A stretch of 64,000 bases of DNA from Apiospora phragmitis (taxonomy: Eukaryota > Ascomycota > Sordariomycetes > Amphisphaeriales > Apiosporaceae): positions 2,852,001-2,916,000 of the forward strand of contig JAQQWL010000005.1 of the NCBI GenBank assembly GCA_038363925.1, given 5' to 3'. A program made the translations under genes and the position numbers. The notes under the pieces are model-generated. The model made no database searches, was not told where the DNA came from, and saw nothing but the letters and a program-made list of their open reading frames with translations. Each line of letters opens with the position of its first letter. Positions within the stretch are counted from its first letter, which is position 1. Below are positions 20,971 through 33,290 of this stretch, in pieces.

Positions 20971-22263
20971 TTAAACTTCCTGCTCCGAAATCGGAGCCCC
21001 CTTCTTTCGGAAGAAGTCTACCAACGGCCGCGGCGAATCCTCCGTGTAGAACATCGCCAGCATATCCAGCCCCCGCTGCACAAGCCCCGCGCCGCGCGCA
21101 AACATCTCAACCTCGTACTCGCGGACCGCGCGGTCCCGTGCCTCGTCGCTGCTGTCGAAGCCGCCATGCTCGGCCATCTTCTCGGCCAGGTACAGCGAGT
21201 CCGTCATGGCGAAGTTGGCGCCCTCGCCGCTGGGTGGGCCCAGGTGTGCGGCGTCGCCGATGAGGGTGACACCCGGCACGGCGTCCCAAGCTATCGACGC
21301 GGGCGGGATGTGGTATAGGTGCCAGGGGCGGAAATCGGTCGAGTGTCGGATGTAGTCCCGAAGCTCCTCGGCCCAATCCCCGAAGAATCCACCGGGGGAG
21401 GACAGGCACATGACCCGCATGGCTTCGGTGTCGGAGAAGTCCACTTTGCCGTCCGTGGCGAAATCCACGGGGACCCGTACGCCCATGTACACGCGGTAGG
21501 AGCCGTCGCCTAGGTTTTGGAATGTGACCGTTTTGTTGGGGCCGCCGGCCATAAGCATACCCTTACGGACTCGGGCCTGGACCTTGTCGTAGACGGGGTT
21601 GTCGGGGGTGATCCGAGACTCGATTATGTGAATACCACAGTACTGTGGTGTAGCGGAGCTCAACTACGATCCATGTGAGCCATAGGAAGAAAGGGGGTTT
21701 GAGCACAGCAGTTCAAAAACGAAAAGGGGGGGGGGTTAGAATCTTCTTACCAGCGACCTCACTTTACTCCACGCACCATCCGCACCCACAATTAGCCGGA
21801 ACCCACTGGCTGTCGTCCCGTCCGCAAACTCGAGCACTGGGGCACCCTCGGCATCCTTTGTCACTCTTTTCAGCCCATGGCCCCAGCGAATCTTGTCCGC
21901 AGGGACGGCATCAAGATAGATCTTCCGGAGGTCTCCCCGGTCGATCTCGGGAAACTCGCTACCGCGCTCGAGGTCGATGTACTGGACGGCGCGCGGCCCC
22001 ACGCCGCTCCAGAGCTTGAACGTCGAGGCGTCGTAGCGGGCGTACTTTTCGAACTCCTGCGCGAGCCCGCCCTCGACGATGGCCCGCTGGCCCGTGCTGG
22101 CGTGAATGTCCAGCGTGCCGCCTGCGCGCTGCTGCTGCCCGGTCAGCGCGGCCGGGGAGGCGTCGCGCTCGTACACGACGTAGGAGATGCCCCGGCACTC
22201 CAGGAGGCGCGCGAGGGCGAGGCCGGCGGGGCCGGCGCCGATGATGGCGACGGTGGGAGTCAT
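20971..22263 (-). CDS. FAD-dependent aromatic monooxygenase (TetX/salicylate hydroxylase-like)
   Basis: Class A flavin monooxygenase, which uses NAD(P)H and O2 to hydroxylate aromatic substrates. Exons 22263-21751 and 21663-20971 (intron 87 bp, GTAAGA...GTAG) give 401 residues, normal length. Residues 5-14 VAIIGAGPAG are the Rossmann FAD-binding motif. GGTLDIHASTGQRA follows as in TetX-like enzymes, then IVGADGAWSKVR (DG motif), and near the C-terminus GDAAHLGPPSGEGANFAM (second FAD motif). No secretion or membrane signal, so probably cytosolic. It is transcribed in the same direction as the MFS transporter at 23232-25032, about 1 kb away. The pair suggests modification and export of a small aromatic compound, either detoxification or a small metabolite cluster. 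Substrate unknown. Confidence 0.9.
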
Positions 22264-23231
22264 GATGGTTCTCGGGCTAAAGATGATAAAAGGGGGGTTA
22301 TTCACGAATCGTAATGACGGAATGATGCAGACCACAGTCTCTGTTTGATGGATTGTTGAGAGAGAGATGCAGATAGTATCTTGTCTGAAAGGTGTATTAC
22401 ATGGAATAAGTCAATTGGATCTCTCATTCCAGTCTGGATAAAGCTTCAATGGGCTTGGCACCCCCTTTATATATGGAAGGATTCGTAGGTAAGTATACAG
22501 CCAGAGATAGGCCCACATCGCCGTTAGTGGCTTTCGGGCGCTGCTTCAGTCCGCCTTACAACTAGTGCCGTTCGGGCTTTCCCAAGCTCCGAGGAAAAGA
22601 AAGCAAACCCTTCGGGCACACCCTGATCAGATCATCGGCCAGCCAAGTTCGACATCTGGAAGTTCCTTGTGGAAATTTCCTTGTGCGAAATTCTCCCCCT
22701 GGCGTCTATTTTTCCAAGCCCATACACCCCGCCCCTTTACATCTGGTAGGGCTGCATACTTGTGTACATAGACTCTAGGGCTGAATCTTGGAAGGCGACA
22801 ACTCTGTCAGCCGCAGCATTTGCTAATCACCGAATGTCCGAAAGTGCGAGACGGCGCTAAGGTAAGTCATGTTCTATTCGTGTATCTACGTATACTTCTT
22901 TAGCTTATATACATCTAAAGGGGGGATCAGTCGTGGCTCTTATCTAACCAACCAACATGATCTCCCCAAGCAGTGTTATTAATTAGGAGCCCAGCCATTC
23001 TGCGCGTATTCTCGTCAGACGTAGACCACAATTGACCAGACTCTCGTTTAGGAAATATTTGGATGTTTCCTAAATCGACCTGACTCGGACAGATATGCTG
23101 TCAAGGGTGCATCCATGCTTCACACATCCTTTGGGACGGAATCTGCGTCGCAGCAGTACATGAAGCGCATCTGCAATAGTGACTCCGTCGCCACGGTATT
23201 ATGTAGACTTGCTAGCCTGATTGTCGTTTAC
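22264..23231. other. promoter region of the monooxygenase, no gene
   Basis: About 970 bp between two minus-strand genes. No coding frame recognised. It serves as upstream region of the monooxygenase and 3' flank of the transporter. Confidence 0.4.
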
Positions 23232-25032
23232 CTAGCTAGCGATGGCCATGACCGCCTCCGGGTGCCCCTCTGTCTCCGCCAGCCTCTGCGCAAACGAGGA
23301 GCGCTTCCGGAGCGCCGCGCCGTTCCAGTAGATGGCCCCGGCGGAGGCGCAGAGGACGCAGGCGATGCCCATGAGTGTCATGTTGGCGAGCTGGAGCCCG
23401 TGCTCCGGGTAAGCGGCCCGGAAGTGGTCGTAGAACGGCATGGCCGCCCAGGTCAGGATGCCGGCCAGGACGTCGCGGGCGAAACCGTTGCCGCCGGTGG
23501 CTGAGGCGGAGTAGGGGCCATATGCGGCGACCTAGGAAAAAAAGGTGTTAGCAAGTGCACTGGCTCGGAAATTGTGCGAATACTAGCAAAACTCACCATG
23601 TAGTCAATCGTGGCCTGGTAGATGGCGAAGTTGGCGATGCCGATGATGGCAGAGCCAACAATAGGTCCCATCCAGTGGGACTGGGGGACACCCGTCCAAG
23701 CGAAGATGGCCAATCCGATCGGCAGGCAAGGCGCGGTATACATGAGCCACCAGAGACGGGCCTCGTACTTGGCGTAGCCACTAGTAGGGTTTTGCAACTC
23801 CATGTTCCTCTGGCGTTTGATGGCAGGGAAGAAGCTCAAGTAGGCGATCAAGTACCCCAACCCAATGGCGACGAAAGTGAGGCCGATCTGCCACGGGTTG
23901 AAGCCCCAGACTTCGTAAACGAGACCAAACGACTGGAAGCCCATGAAGATCAGGGCGTCGCTGAAACCCGAGAGGAGCGAGAGGACGGCCACGATGGGTT
24001 CGGTAATGAACATCTTGAAAGGGCGCAGCCAGAGCGTCGTCATCTCGGCGGGGGCCAGGACCTCCTTCCACGTCTTCTGCTCGTTGGGCCCGTAGATGTG
24101 GGCGTGCTCCGGTCTACCCTGCGCCCGCAGCTTCTTGGCGAACGTGGCGAGGCGGCAGGTGACGCGCGTCTCCTCGACGAGGAAGAAGTGCAGCAGCTGC
24201 ACGACAGCGCCGGCGACGAGCTGGAACCAGACGGTCCAGCGCCAGTGCAGGTAGGACTCGACGAAGCCGCCGACGATGGGGCCGAAGATGGAGCCGCCCA
24301 CGGACGAGAGCACGGCGAACAACACGGCGTGCTGCTGGTCGTCGGCGCGGTACATGTCGGCCACGATGCCGAGCGTGACGCTGCCGCCGGCAGAGAAGAG
24401 GCCGCCGAGGCAGCGGAACGCCAGCACGGTCGCGAAGTTGGGCGCGAGGCCGACGGCGAGGCAGCAGAGGTTGACGAGGGCGAGGGAGATCTGGAGGACG
24501 GGCCAGCGGCCTAGCTCTTCGGACCAGGGGGCCCAGCTGCAACAACGGTCACACTCTTGTGTCAGTGGCAAGTGTTATATATCCCCTAGAAAGAACGAGA
24601 AAGTGCACGAATAGACAGAGAGACCACTTACAGTTCACACCCAAAGCCGTACAGGACCAAAAACGCACCCGCGCCCGCGCGAGCTGTCTGCTCGGTGATG
24701 CCGAACTCGGCCGCCATGCCCTTCTGCCCGTTGGCGTAGAGCGACGTATTGAAGTTCATGGAGCACTGGACCAAGACGACGACGATCAAGATCCGCCATT
24801 TCTTCCACGTCGTGAACGCGTACGCCGAGGCTTGGGGGTAGTCTGCCTCTTCGATGATGACGGGCTGTTGCGGCGGCGTCGATGACCCGGCGGAGGGCAC
24901 ACTCAGTTCCTTTTCTTCGACGGTGGCCTTGGCGTCGGATCCGCTGGCGACCTTCGTTGCGGCGAGCGCCGGGACGTCGTCCTCTCTGCTGTTCGCCATT
25001 TTGATTGTGTTATCTTGAGTTTCTTGCGCCAT
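23232..25032 (-). CDS. MFS multidrug-type transporter (DHA1-like)
   Basis: Exons 25032-24632, 24536-23597 and 23531-23232 total 1641 nt (546 residues). Splice sites are GTAAGT...TTGCAG and GTGAGT...CCTAG. A long cytosolic Ser/Pro-rich N-terminus is followed by WKKWRILIVVVLVQCSMNFN (first membrane helix), then GFGCELWAPWSEELGRWPV, the loop text typical of drug:H+ antiporters, FRCLGGLFSAGGSVTLGIVADM, and GPIVGGFVESYLHWRWTVWF (the GPxxGGF motif after helix 5). Several later hydrophobic segments lead to a basic C-terminal tail. About twelve helices are expected. Plasma-membrane export of small molecules is the likely role. Transcribed in the same direction as the monooxygenase. An alternative start exists at 24999 (MANSRED). 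Frame intact. Confidence 0.9.
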
Positions 25033-25541
25033 GGTTACAGCAGATTGCCCCGAAAACCCGAAAGATAGGCTGGATAGTGCGAGTCAGTTGCACTCGTAAG
25101 GAACGGGATGACAGATAAGAGAGAAAGGCTTACGGACGAATTCCTGGGGAAAGATCTCCAGTTTTGTAGGCCCTATCTGCAAGCCGTCAATATACGAGCG
25201 CAGGTCACGCAGACGATGCAATGCACTCGGGTACGTCAAAGTCATCAAGGTATGTGGCTGTGATGGGTCAGGTAGAACGCAGCTCGGAAGTTTAATCGAC
25301 GAGGGCATTTTCATCATGCATGGCTCATCGGGAACGCAGGATCCGGGAATGACAGGCAAGAGAGTATATGCAAAACAACTAGAAATATTTGTACTACTTG
25401 GCCGTTTTCCAAAGTGCCTTCATGCTGAATCCGGTAGCTTGACTGGACGGCGATTCAGGTTGGTCGATAAGATGCCATTCTAAGCATCGAGTTTCGAGAT
25501 GGAAAAGGCAATTCCCATGGGATGACATGAGCAAGTTTGAC
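25033..25541. other. transporter promoter region, no gene
   Basis: Upstream flank of the MFS transporter up to the MITE insertion. No coding content seen. Confidence 0.4.
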
Positions 25542-26170
25542 TTAGGCCATGTTTCCTCGCGTCAGCTAGCTGAAGCTTTTCGGGCTAGTTGCATAGAAGC
25601 CAAATCTCTCAGCGGCGCGTTTCCTCGGCATTGCCCGCTGATTTGAAATAAGATCGGCTGAATGTTCTCGATCAAACCTCGTTATTCTGACCAATTAGAT
25701 CACAAATCCTAGCTGAATCGTGTTGTGTTTTTAGAGACTGCTGACTCGGCTGATCGAGGGCCTTTAGGGGGCCTAAGGGGCCTTCCAGGGGACCTTCTAG
25801 GGGCCTCAGGGCTTTCAAGGGAAGGGGCTCGTGCGACGATATTTTGGTGAGTGTGGCATTGCTCGCGCTTGGCCTCGTCAGTCCCTCCGTTGGCGTACGT
25901 GAAAATACGTGAGTGTGGTATTGTTCGCGCTCGACCCCCGACGTTCCGGATGAACTCTATCTCTATTTCGACAGCAGCACGGAAGAGACCGTGGTGACGT
26001 CGGCGATATCACCGAAAGGGATTCAGCATCAGCTGTCATAAAACGCACAGCTGGATTCGGACAACTAGCGGGCTGATGGACGGAAAAAGCCAGCTTAGCT
26101 TATCGGCTGAGCCCGCCGGCTGTCGCCGCCAATAAGCTTCAGCCAGCTGACGCGAGGAAACGTAGCCTTA
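25542..26170. mobile_element. PIF/Harbinger-like MITE (623 bp) with TTA target duplication
   Basis: Near-perfect terminal inverted repeats of about 36 bp face each other at 25545-25580 and 26132-26167, sharing the core GTTTCCTCGCGTCAGCT followed by nGCTGAAGCTT. Both ends start GGC(C/T)A and are flanked by TTA (25542-25544 and 26168-26170), the three-base duplication typical of PIF/Harbinger elements. The inside has no coding frame. It carries an odd run of GGGGCCTT-type units (about 25757-25828) and two similar copies of a GTGAGTGTGG(C/T)ATTG segment near 25848 and 25909. The element is therefore non-autonomous and depends on a transposase elsewhere. It inserted between the MFS transporter promoter and the Dal5-like remnant. 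Confidence 0.75.
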
Positions 26171-27389
26171 GAGCCTCATCCCGTGGCTTGTTACTGGGAT
26201 CGCCATTTGAGCTGTTTCAAGCACTTAACCATGTCCGCACAGACTGGGTCTTGGATGAGAGCAGGGAGGGAATATTGCTCCGGTGATCATCATCGTAACT
26301 ACACCGTACTTAGTCACCACACGTCACGGAATCACATGCGCAAGGTTGGTCTGGTCCTCTGGCCTAGAGCTTTCCAACTCTTCCATTGATGTGTGGCATA
26401 CGATTGATCAGTGGCAGTCTCGAGATCATCCGAGGTGTAGTAGGGAACATTCACGATGAGCACTGCAGGCCGATCTCGAAGCCGAAGGAACCACGTTGCA
26501 CCACGTTGCAGCTGTCGCGCGCTCCAACCTCATCAGCTCTCATTCTATTCAGCGAATCCGATTGGCCGTGAAGGGTGGCCAAGAACGTGCGGCGGGCTGG
26601 AAAATAAGGTTCGCGCTATTTTTAGCTGGTCACAGGCTCAGGGGTTTATGCTCTGAACAAATGCTACGATAGGGTTGTATTGAGTTTCGTCCCGATTGCG
26701 CAGGTGCGTCGTTCCGTTCGACCGGAGATGGACATTGGACGATTTTTCACAATAGAAGATTGCGACGTGAAAAGAATATGGAATAGTCAATTGCACAGTT
26801 GGTGTCGGTTTTAGGGGCTTGGATTTGGGATGCCGGCCCGCTAAAGGCCTGCCTGTGCCGCCGCTGTCAAAACTACCGGACTCTTCCAGATCAAATGCCC
26901 AGAATACAACGCGACGATTGGCCCGTTCATATTCCTGCCTTAAAAGTAAAGGAAGTTTTGGAAATATTACTGTCAGCAAGGACATACTGCCGGGTGTGTT
27001 GCAGTTTTAGTCCACTCAAGTAGACATCATACACGGCAAAGTCCGCGGCACCGGTTATCTAACAGCAACCCTTGCATTGCGTGATTGCTGACCGCCATGG
27101 CGCGAGTAGCATCCTCAGCTTCACGTATCGCGTAGGACCGGGTTCGTATCATCTAGGAAGTCTTCACGCTGTCAGTAGCTCATGATGTGATTCTCGATGT
27201 TGCCTTCTATTTGGCAACGATGACGAGGTTTGCACAGGAGAAGATCCCTTATCTTGGCGACCATGTCCATAAACTCCATCCTTCGTATAATAATCACGCC
27301 TGGGCACACACTTTTGCTATATACCACGATAAAAGAAGCGTTTCGGTCACCAGTTGGGACTGTATCTTTCCTACCGCAACTGCGAAAGG
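26171..27389. other. intergenic, nothing recognised
   Basis: Spacer between the MITE and the Dal5-like pseudogene. A 9-bp direct repeat (CACGTTGCA) lies near 26492-26508. No gene recognised. Confidence 0.4.
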
Positions 27390-29077
27390 ATGGGATCCGA
27401 GAAAGAGCCTCGGGCTGAGAGCCTCGGGCTGCGAGCCCGGAAAAGGGGCGGACTGTCACTGAGAAGTATGCTGATGCCACTCTCCGCCTCTTGGAGGGCC
27501 ATGGCGACGATTTCGGACCCCTAACCCCAGAAGCGGAAAAGAAGTTACGAAGGAAGCTCTACCTTCGCCTCATGATCCTGTTGTCGGCAATCAATATTAT
27601 GCTCTTCGTACGATGACCTCTTTTACTAGTGCAAACCGACCGTCTCAACGCTGGGATATGCCGCCATTCTTGGGTTATTCAAGGAGACTGGGGTCACGCC
27701 TGCTCAGTATAACAACCTGAGCACCATGTTTTACGTCGGTACGCATGTCATGATAGATGGCCCCCTGGGGGTTGCTATGGGGTCTTATCCGCGAACAGCA
27801 ATGGATGCTAACGTAGCTGTATAGGCTATCTGACTTTCCAGTGGCCGGGTCACTATTTGATGCAGCGCCTCCCCTTCAGCAAATTCGTCGCCGCCATCAT
27901 CTCCTCCTGGGCCGTCGTTATCCTCCTGCACTGCGTCGCCGTGCGCTACGAGGGGCCTCATCGTGATGCGCCTGGCCCTAGGCGCCGCCGAGGCCGTCAT
28001 CGTGCCGGCCATGGAGATCACCATCGGCATGTTCTCCAACCGTCACGAGCAGTCCTTCCTGCAGCCCGTCCTGTGGACCACCTGCCAGGCCGCCCCCATC
28101 GTCACGGGCCTCGTCTCGTACGGCCTGCTGTGGTCGACGAGCACCGCCGTCCTGCCCTGGAAGCTGCTGCACGTCGTCACCGGCGGCGCCACGCTGCTGC
28201 TGGCCGGCTGGGTCTGGCGCGACTACCCGGCCAACCGGGCCGAGGCCCGCTGGCTCTCGCTCGAGGAGAAGGTCCAGGTAGTCCGGCGCATGCACGCCTC
28301 GATGCAGAGCTCCATCGAGCAGAAGCGGTTCAAGCGGGAGCAGTTCGTCGAGACCTTGAAGGACCCTGTGTCCTGGCTGTTCGCCCTGCAGTCCTTCACG
28401 CTTATGTACGCGAACAACCTCAACTACGGCCAGAAGAACCTCATCACCACCTCGATCGGCATCGACCCCCTCGGCTCCACTCTAGCCGCGGCAGCCGGGG
28501 GCGACCTCGGGGTCGCGTGCTGCGTCATCGCGACCTTGCTGCTGCGGCGGTTCCCCCGCAACCTTGCGCTGCACGGGACGGTGTGGTGCCTGCCCGCCGT
28601 CGCGGGCGGCATCGGCATGATGGCCATCGAGTGGGAGAATTGGCGTACCTCATCCTCGCGGCCAGCGTGTACGACATCACGTACATTATCGCCCTGGGCT
28701 GGACGACGTCGACGGCCGCGGGCTACACCAAGAAGCTGACGCGCAACGTCATGTTCATGGTGGGCTACAGCGTCGGCAACTTGGTGTCCCCACAGATCTG
28801 GGTCCCCTCGCAGGGCCCGCGGTTCTACGGTGCCTGGGCCTCCATGATCGTTGTCAGCTGGGTCGGGACCCCGGCTATCCTCTGGCTTATCCGGTTCATC
28901 CTGGAGAGGCAGAACAAGGAGAGGATGGAGTGGAACGCGACCCTGAGCGAGGACGAGAGGGATGGTGGGTTTGTCGAGCAGGTGGATGAGTCTGGTGCTC
29001 TGGTCAGGGTCAAGGTTGATATTGCGGTCTTGGACTTGACTGATTTGGAGAACAAGTTCTTCATCTACCCTCTCTAG
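27390..29077 (+). pseudogene. Dal5/allantoate-permease-type MFS transporter, multiply broken
   Basis: Fungal anion:cation symporter family for organic acids/amides. Starting at ATG 27390, a 14-bp imperfect tandem duplication (27407-27420 and 27421-27434) throws the N-terminus out of frame with VTEKYADATLRLLEGHG. After INIMLF a 22-bp GT...AG stretch (27608-27629) sits where KPTVSTLGYAAILGLF should follow. A normal 86-bp intron is at 27739-27824. One extra base in the G4C2 run near 27952-27957 shifts frame before MRLALGAAEAVIVPAME, and one missing base near 28639 shifts it back before LAYLILAASVYDITY. The C-terminus GRFYGAW-type motif (GPRFYGAWASMIVV) and acidic tail are intact to the TAG at 29077. 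Four disruptions argue for a pseudogene, although two are single-base and could be assembly errors. Roughly 500 residues if repaired. Confidence 0.8.
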
Positions 29078-30320
29078 CTGAATGATCAGGTTACAATATA
29101 GTTATCTCCATGTATCTGTCCGACTGTTTAGAGTGATGATGCGCTTTTGTCGGATGATAGGTAGTGCAATGGCAACCAAACAGTCAGGGACCCAAAGTAC
29201 GGGTATGTAAGACATTTCAGTCTGTACTGGACATCTCGAAGTAGGTGAGTTTACTCCCATGTCCCAAATCGTGCTCGGGACTCTTCCGTTCAACAAGATT
29301 ATCGCTCACGAAGGCTTTCTGCCCTCAGAATTCCAAAGCTTCTCGTACTTGCCCTTGCACGACATTGTCCCAAGACGGGCGCTCAGATACGGACTTACCA
29401 TGACCTGCCAAAGTTTTGGGAAGACTCATGGCGCCGAATGAGCAATATTGCAGAAAGTTTGCACTGGGACACTCTTTGACTATGGGCTTGATGATTGCTT
29501 GACTATGCAATATCGTTATACCAGAGTTTGAGTTGTCTTACCCACAGTTACATCGGCAACGGCCAGTCTCATGTACATATGGAGTTTGGGTTCCTGATGT
29601 CCAGGGGAATTACTTCTTTGGAATTATGCGTGTTTAGTGACGTGGTCAACAGCACAAATAGGGGGACGCAGCGCCTCCGAATCAGCGACTTCGGTTTCTT
29701 ACTTACCTCTCAAGCGAGTTTTGGCCAGCCCTATTGGATGCCAAATACAACTGTATTGTCATTGGAACTCATGGCGACCACTTACTCATTACCATGTGTT
29801 GATTTTTCTTCAGAATCATGCTGGGTGCTCTTATGCAAGAAGCTGCTAGTTGTGTATGTGAGCTGATTGCACTATGAGCGTACAGGTAATTCCTGTGTTA
29901 TGGGCAGTCCCGGAGGTTACGATGTAAATATTGCTGTGTTATACACCTGCTTTCCACACAGTGTAGTTGGATTAGCATAGGGCAAACGTGGTTAGGGAGT
30001 CAGAGGCATGTGAATTAATAAGGAAACGCTCTAGTGTTGTGTAGATTGCCTATCAATAGGAAGAACAAACACCTAAGAGTGAATGTTTCGTACCTAAAGC
30101 AAATATAGTGATCTATTTTATAAGCCTCGCTATAAGATGAAAAAAGTCTAACGCATCCTGAATAGGTGTCCCGATTAACGAAACGATCAACTTCACACGT
30201 GGAAATATATCTTCACCAATTCTCGTTCATGATTCTCAACAATATATAAATGCGCAATGAATTCTTCATATTTTCACACACTCTCATCTCTTTATCAAGA
30301 ACTGAATCTGGAGAGAGGCA
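29078..30320. other. intergenic, nothing recognised
   Basis: AT-rich spacer without supported coding frames. Confidence 0.4.
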
Positions 30321-30329
30321 TCCACCGTC

Positions 30330-33290
30330 GTCGCTTCCTCACCTCGTCCTAATGCCGACTTGGCATATGCCTCCGCTCCTGCCTACGGTCCTGCTTTCGA
30401 TCCTGCCTTCGATTCTGCCACTACCGCTGTCCCGGGCCACTTCAATAGTCTTCCCTCTACGCCCCCTACTGTTGTCGGTCCGAGCATGCCCACTTGAGGT
30501 TCCTCCGGTCTACCCAGCGCCATCGACACCTTGCCTCGGAGACCCATCGGCCCGCCTGCCGAGTCCACTGCTGAGATGTTCCTGGCTCCTTCTGACGACA
30601 GCGACGGTGAAGCCGGTCCCCAGTGGTATTATCCTAAGTGCCACCAGCCTGGCAGATAAACGTTCTGGTGTCAGCTCGGGCGTCCGGATAAGTCGCCCTG
30701 GAGATGAACCAGTCAGCTCCTCTCTCGACGGCTGAAGTCAGAGTCGATATTCTTGTCGTTGGAGAAGGCACACGAGCGAGCATTGTCGACCACCCATGGC
30801 TCGGGAAGCGCTACACAGAAGGCCAAGCTCACGATTGCCCTGGACATGATCATGAACCTCCAAGCCCCTTCATTAACTTAGAAGAAGCATTTCGAGTGGA
30901 TCTTTACGAATGGACCTCGAACGTTAGGCCATGTGGAGGGCAAAGCCGTTACGGTCGAACCGTTCTTGGCCCACAATGTTGAGGGCCAAAACGCCATTAT
31001 TCAGCAACTCCTTAACACTGGAACTGAAATGGAGAGTCGATGTCAACTCACTTGGGCAAATAGCTTAAGATTACAAACAACACAAGGACTCCTATGACGC
31101 GATTCTAGAGAATTTCGTACTCAATGGATCCAAAGCCCACAAACGAACATACCTACCATATGTTTGATGCCAAGGGTATTGAACCAAAGGGCTATAGCAC
31201 GCGGGCTCGAGCCAAACACATCTCATTAGGACTCGAACGGAACACATCCAATCGGAATCTAAGAGACGAGCTCGCCTGGAAAAGCTCGAGCGAAACGAAT
31301 ATATTCACGTTATTGCAAAGATCCTGTTTCAAGACAAAAAGCAGCCGGAAGGGTAGCACCGGTTCCTCAATACAAATGGGAAGTTGAGGGGGTGACAGCG
31401 AGACATATGGTCACTGCTAAAAGCAACAGTCCATGGACGACTGTTCCAGACGCGAAACGACCCAAAGAGAAGACATAACCTCTGAGGAGACATCGAAGGC
31501 AAGAATGCGGAGAATGACCCGATGCGGAAATCAAGCCTGGAAGACGACGAAAACAAGCACAACGACTACCTTCCTCGACATCGAGGCAGCTGAGCTGTGC
31601 GACTGGATAACTGGGAAGGACCTTGTGATTCTGCGGGACAAGAACCACGAATTGATCGCAGGTGTCATCATGAATGCGACCCAAAGGCTCCTCCCTTAGA
31701 ACCTTCCCTTCTTGATCGTATGGCGACCACGGCATGGAGACCGACAGCGATCACTGCGAGGTCATTTGCATGGCGATACCCTTATGTGAGCACCGACCCG
31801 ATCCGACATGGGACAACAATCGACCATCACCTTATATAAAATCACAGCAGAGATCCACGTTCTCCAAACTGCCCGGAACAAGAGCTTCACCGAGCAGTAT
31901 GTGGCGTGGAGCACTACGGGCTTCATACGGAGAAGATCGCTTCGGGCTTGGCCAATCTGAACTTTCAGAAGTTCTCGCAAGCTGCACACGGCCCCGGTAC
32001 CAACACGAATGCAGTACCGGGTAGCATCTCCGCATGGCAGGATGAGTTCCCCAAACTTCGAAGGTAATTGTTTCTCAACACCCAGAATTTTGGATATCGG
32101 TCTTCAACACGAATACAACATCCTCTGATCCATCCACTCTGCTGCTGTCCCTCGACGACCCACCCTTCACCATCTTCGCAGAACCTTGACTGACAGAAAA
32201 CATCAACGCTGCTATCGTCCCTCCATTTCCCTTCATGGCCGGCTTATACGGATTGGCCACAAAGCAATTGCGAAAATTCTGTCCCGGTGGGATCCAAGTC
32301 CACACGGAGAATGCGTTACCATGCAATAGCTTCCCTCCGGATCTCCAAATGTCCAGTGTAGAAGGTATTGCGCTCTCTTAAGACATCCTAATTCACCTGC
32401 ACACGACGCTTACGCATTCTTTTCTCACAGACGAACAAAACCCGCACTCCTTCCTCACGCAGTTGGTCGACCCCTTGACCGAGGAACACCGCGACGTCAC
32501 TGACCTAAAGCACGGTCTCGCTGGACTTGTCACGTTTGGAGACTTTGAACAAGGCGGAGACCTCGTTCTAAAAGAGCTCGGCGTTCGAATCCCGTTTCAA
32601 TTCGGGTCGCATTGTCACCTGCGAGGTCGTGAGCTGCACCACGCAATCATTGACTAATCCGGCGGCGATTCCGGGGGGGCTTCGGCACTCTCTTGTTATG
32701 ACGAATAAGGAAAGCGTCCGATAGTTTTATTATGGCAAACTGTCTCCAGGCGTCGAGATCATCCAAGCCGAGATCGAGGCCGCCATGAAGAACCATTTCG
32801 CACCCCTTCCGGACTCCACAGACAGCCGAATGATACAGCTCTTGGAAGGTGGCCAGAGGCAAGAGTTCAGGCAGCTGGCGTTGGAGGTGCAAATTATAAG
32901 CGCCATCGAGGAAGCCCAGAAAGGTGCGAGTGGAAAGGCGGAAGAAAATACATCTAAAGAAAATAAACCAGCAAAGAAATAGTCAAGAATCCCTTCGAAA
33001 AGCGGCCAGAAGAAAGAGCACAACGAACAAAAGCTAACACCGCCGGCGAAACTGGCTGCTATGAAAGCGGCAGAGTCAACAGCGGCAAACACAACAAACA
33101 AAACCTCGTCGACGACTGCGCGAGGAAGGAAACATGAAGGATATCATGAATCCGAAAAAGGGGTAGGGAAAAAGAAGAAGAGAGTAGGAGGAATCAACTC
33201 AAGCGCCTAGCATGGAGGACGGAAGAAGGCCCAGGAGTCCGGACGGCCCAAGGAGCCCGGTAAGGCAGAGGAGTCCGCTACGAGGAGTCC
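30330..33290 (+). pseudogene. degraded large protein with 2OG-oxygenase-like segment and basic tail
   Basis: Protein-like text persists over about 3 kb but jumps frame and meets many stops. It starts with a low-complexity Ala/Pro region (AYGPAFDPAFDSA near 30380-30450). LPRRPIGPPAESTAEMFLAP and HFEWIFTNGPRTLGHVEGKA follow. A central block near 31580-31690 reads AELCDWITGKDLVILRDKNH. The best conserved part (about 32080-32660) reads PFPFMAGLYGLATKQL, EQNPHSFLTQLVDPLTEEHR, GLVTFGDFEQGGDLVLKELG and CHLRGRELHHA, resembling the GDFxGGDLxLPEL...LRGRELxH fold found in a fungal family related to 2-oxoglutarate/Fe(II) oxygenases. A Lys-rich tail follows (to about 33290). No intact domain remains. Probably an old copy of a repeated accessory gene. 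The enzyme-family assignment is from motif memory only. Confidence 0.55.

Noticed and set aside
23555..24514. 319-residue plus-strand frame opposite the MFS transporter
   Set aside because: Shadow of a GC-rich transporter exon, with no domain.
32580..32605. tRNA B-box-like GTTCGAATCC
   Set aside because: It lies inside the 2OG-oxygenase-like frame (VRIPFQ). No A-box or cloverleaf could be built around it.
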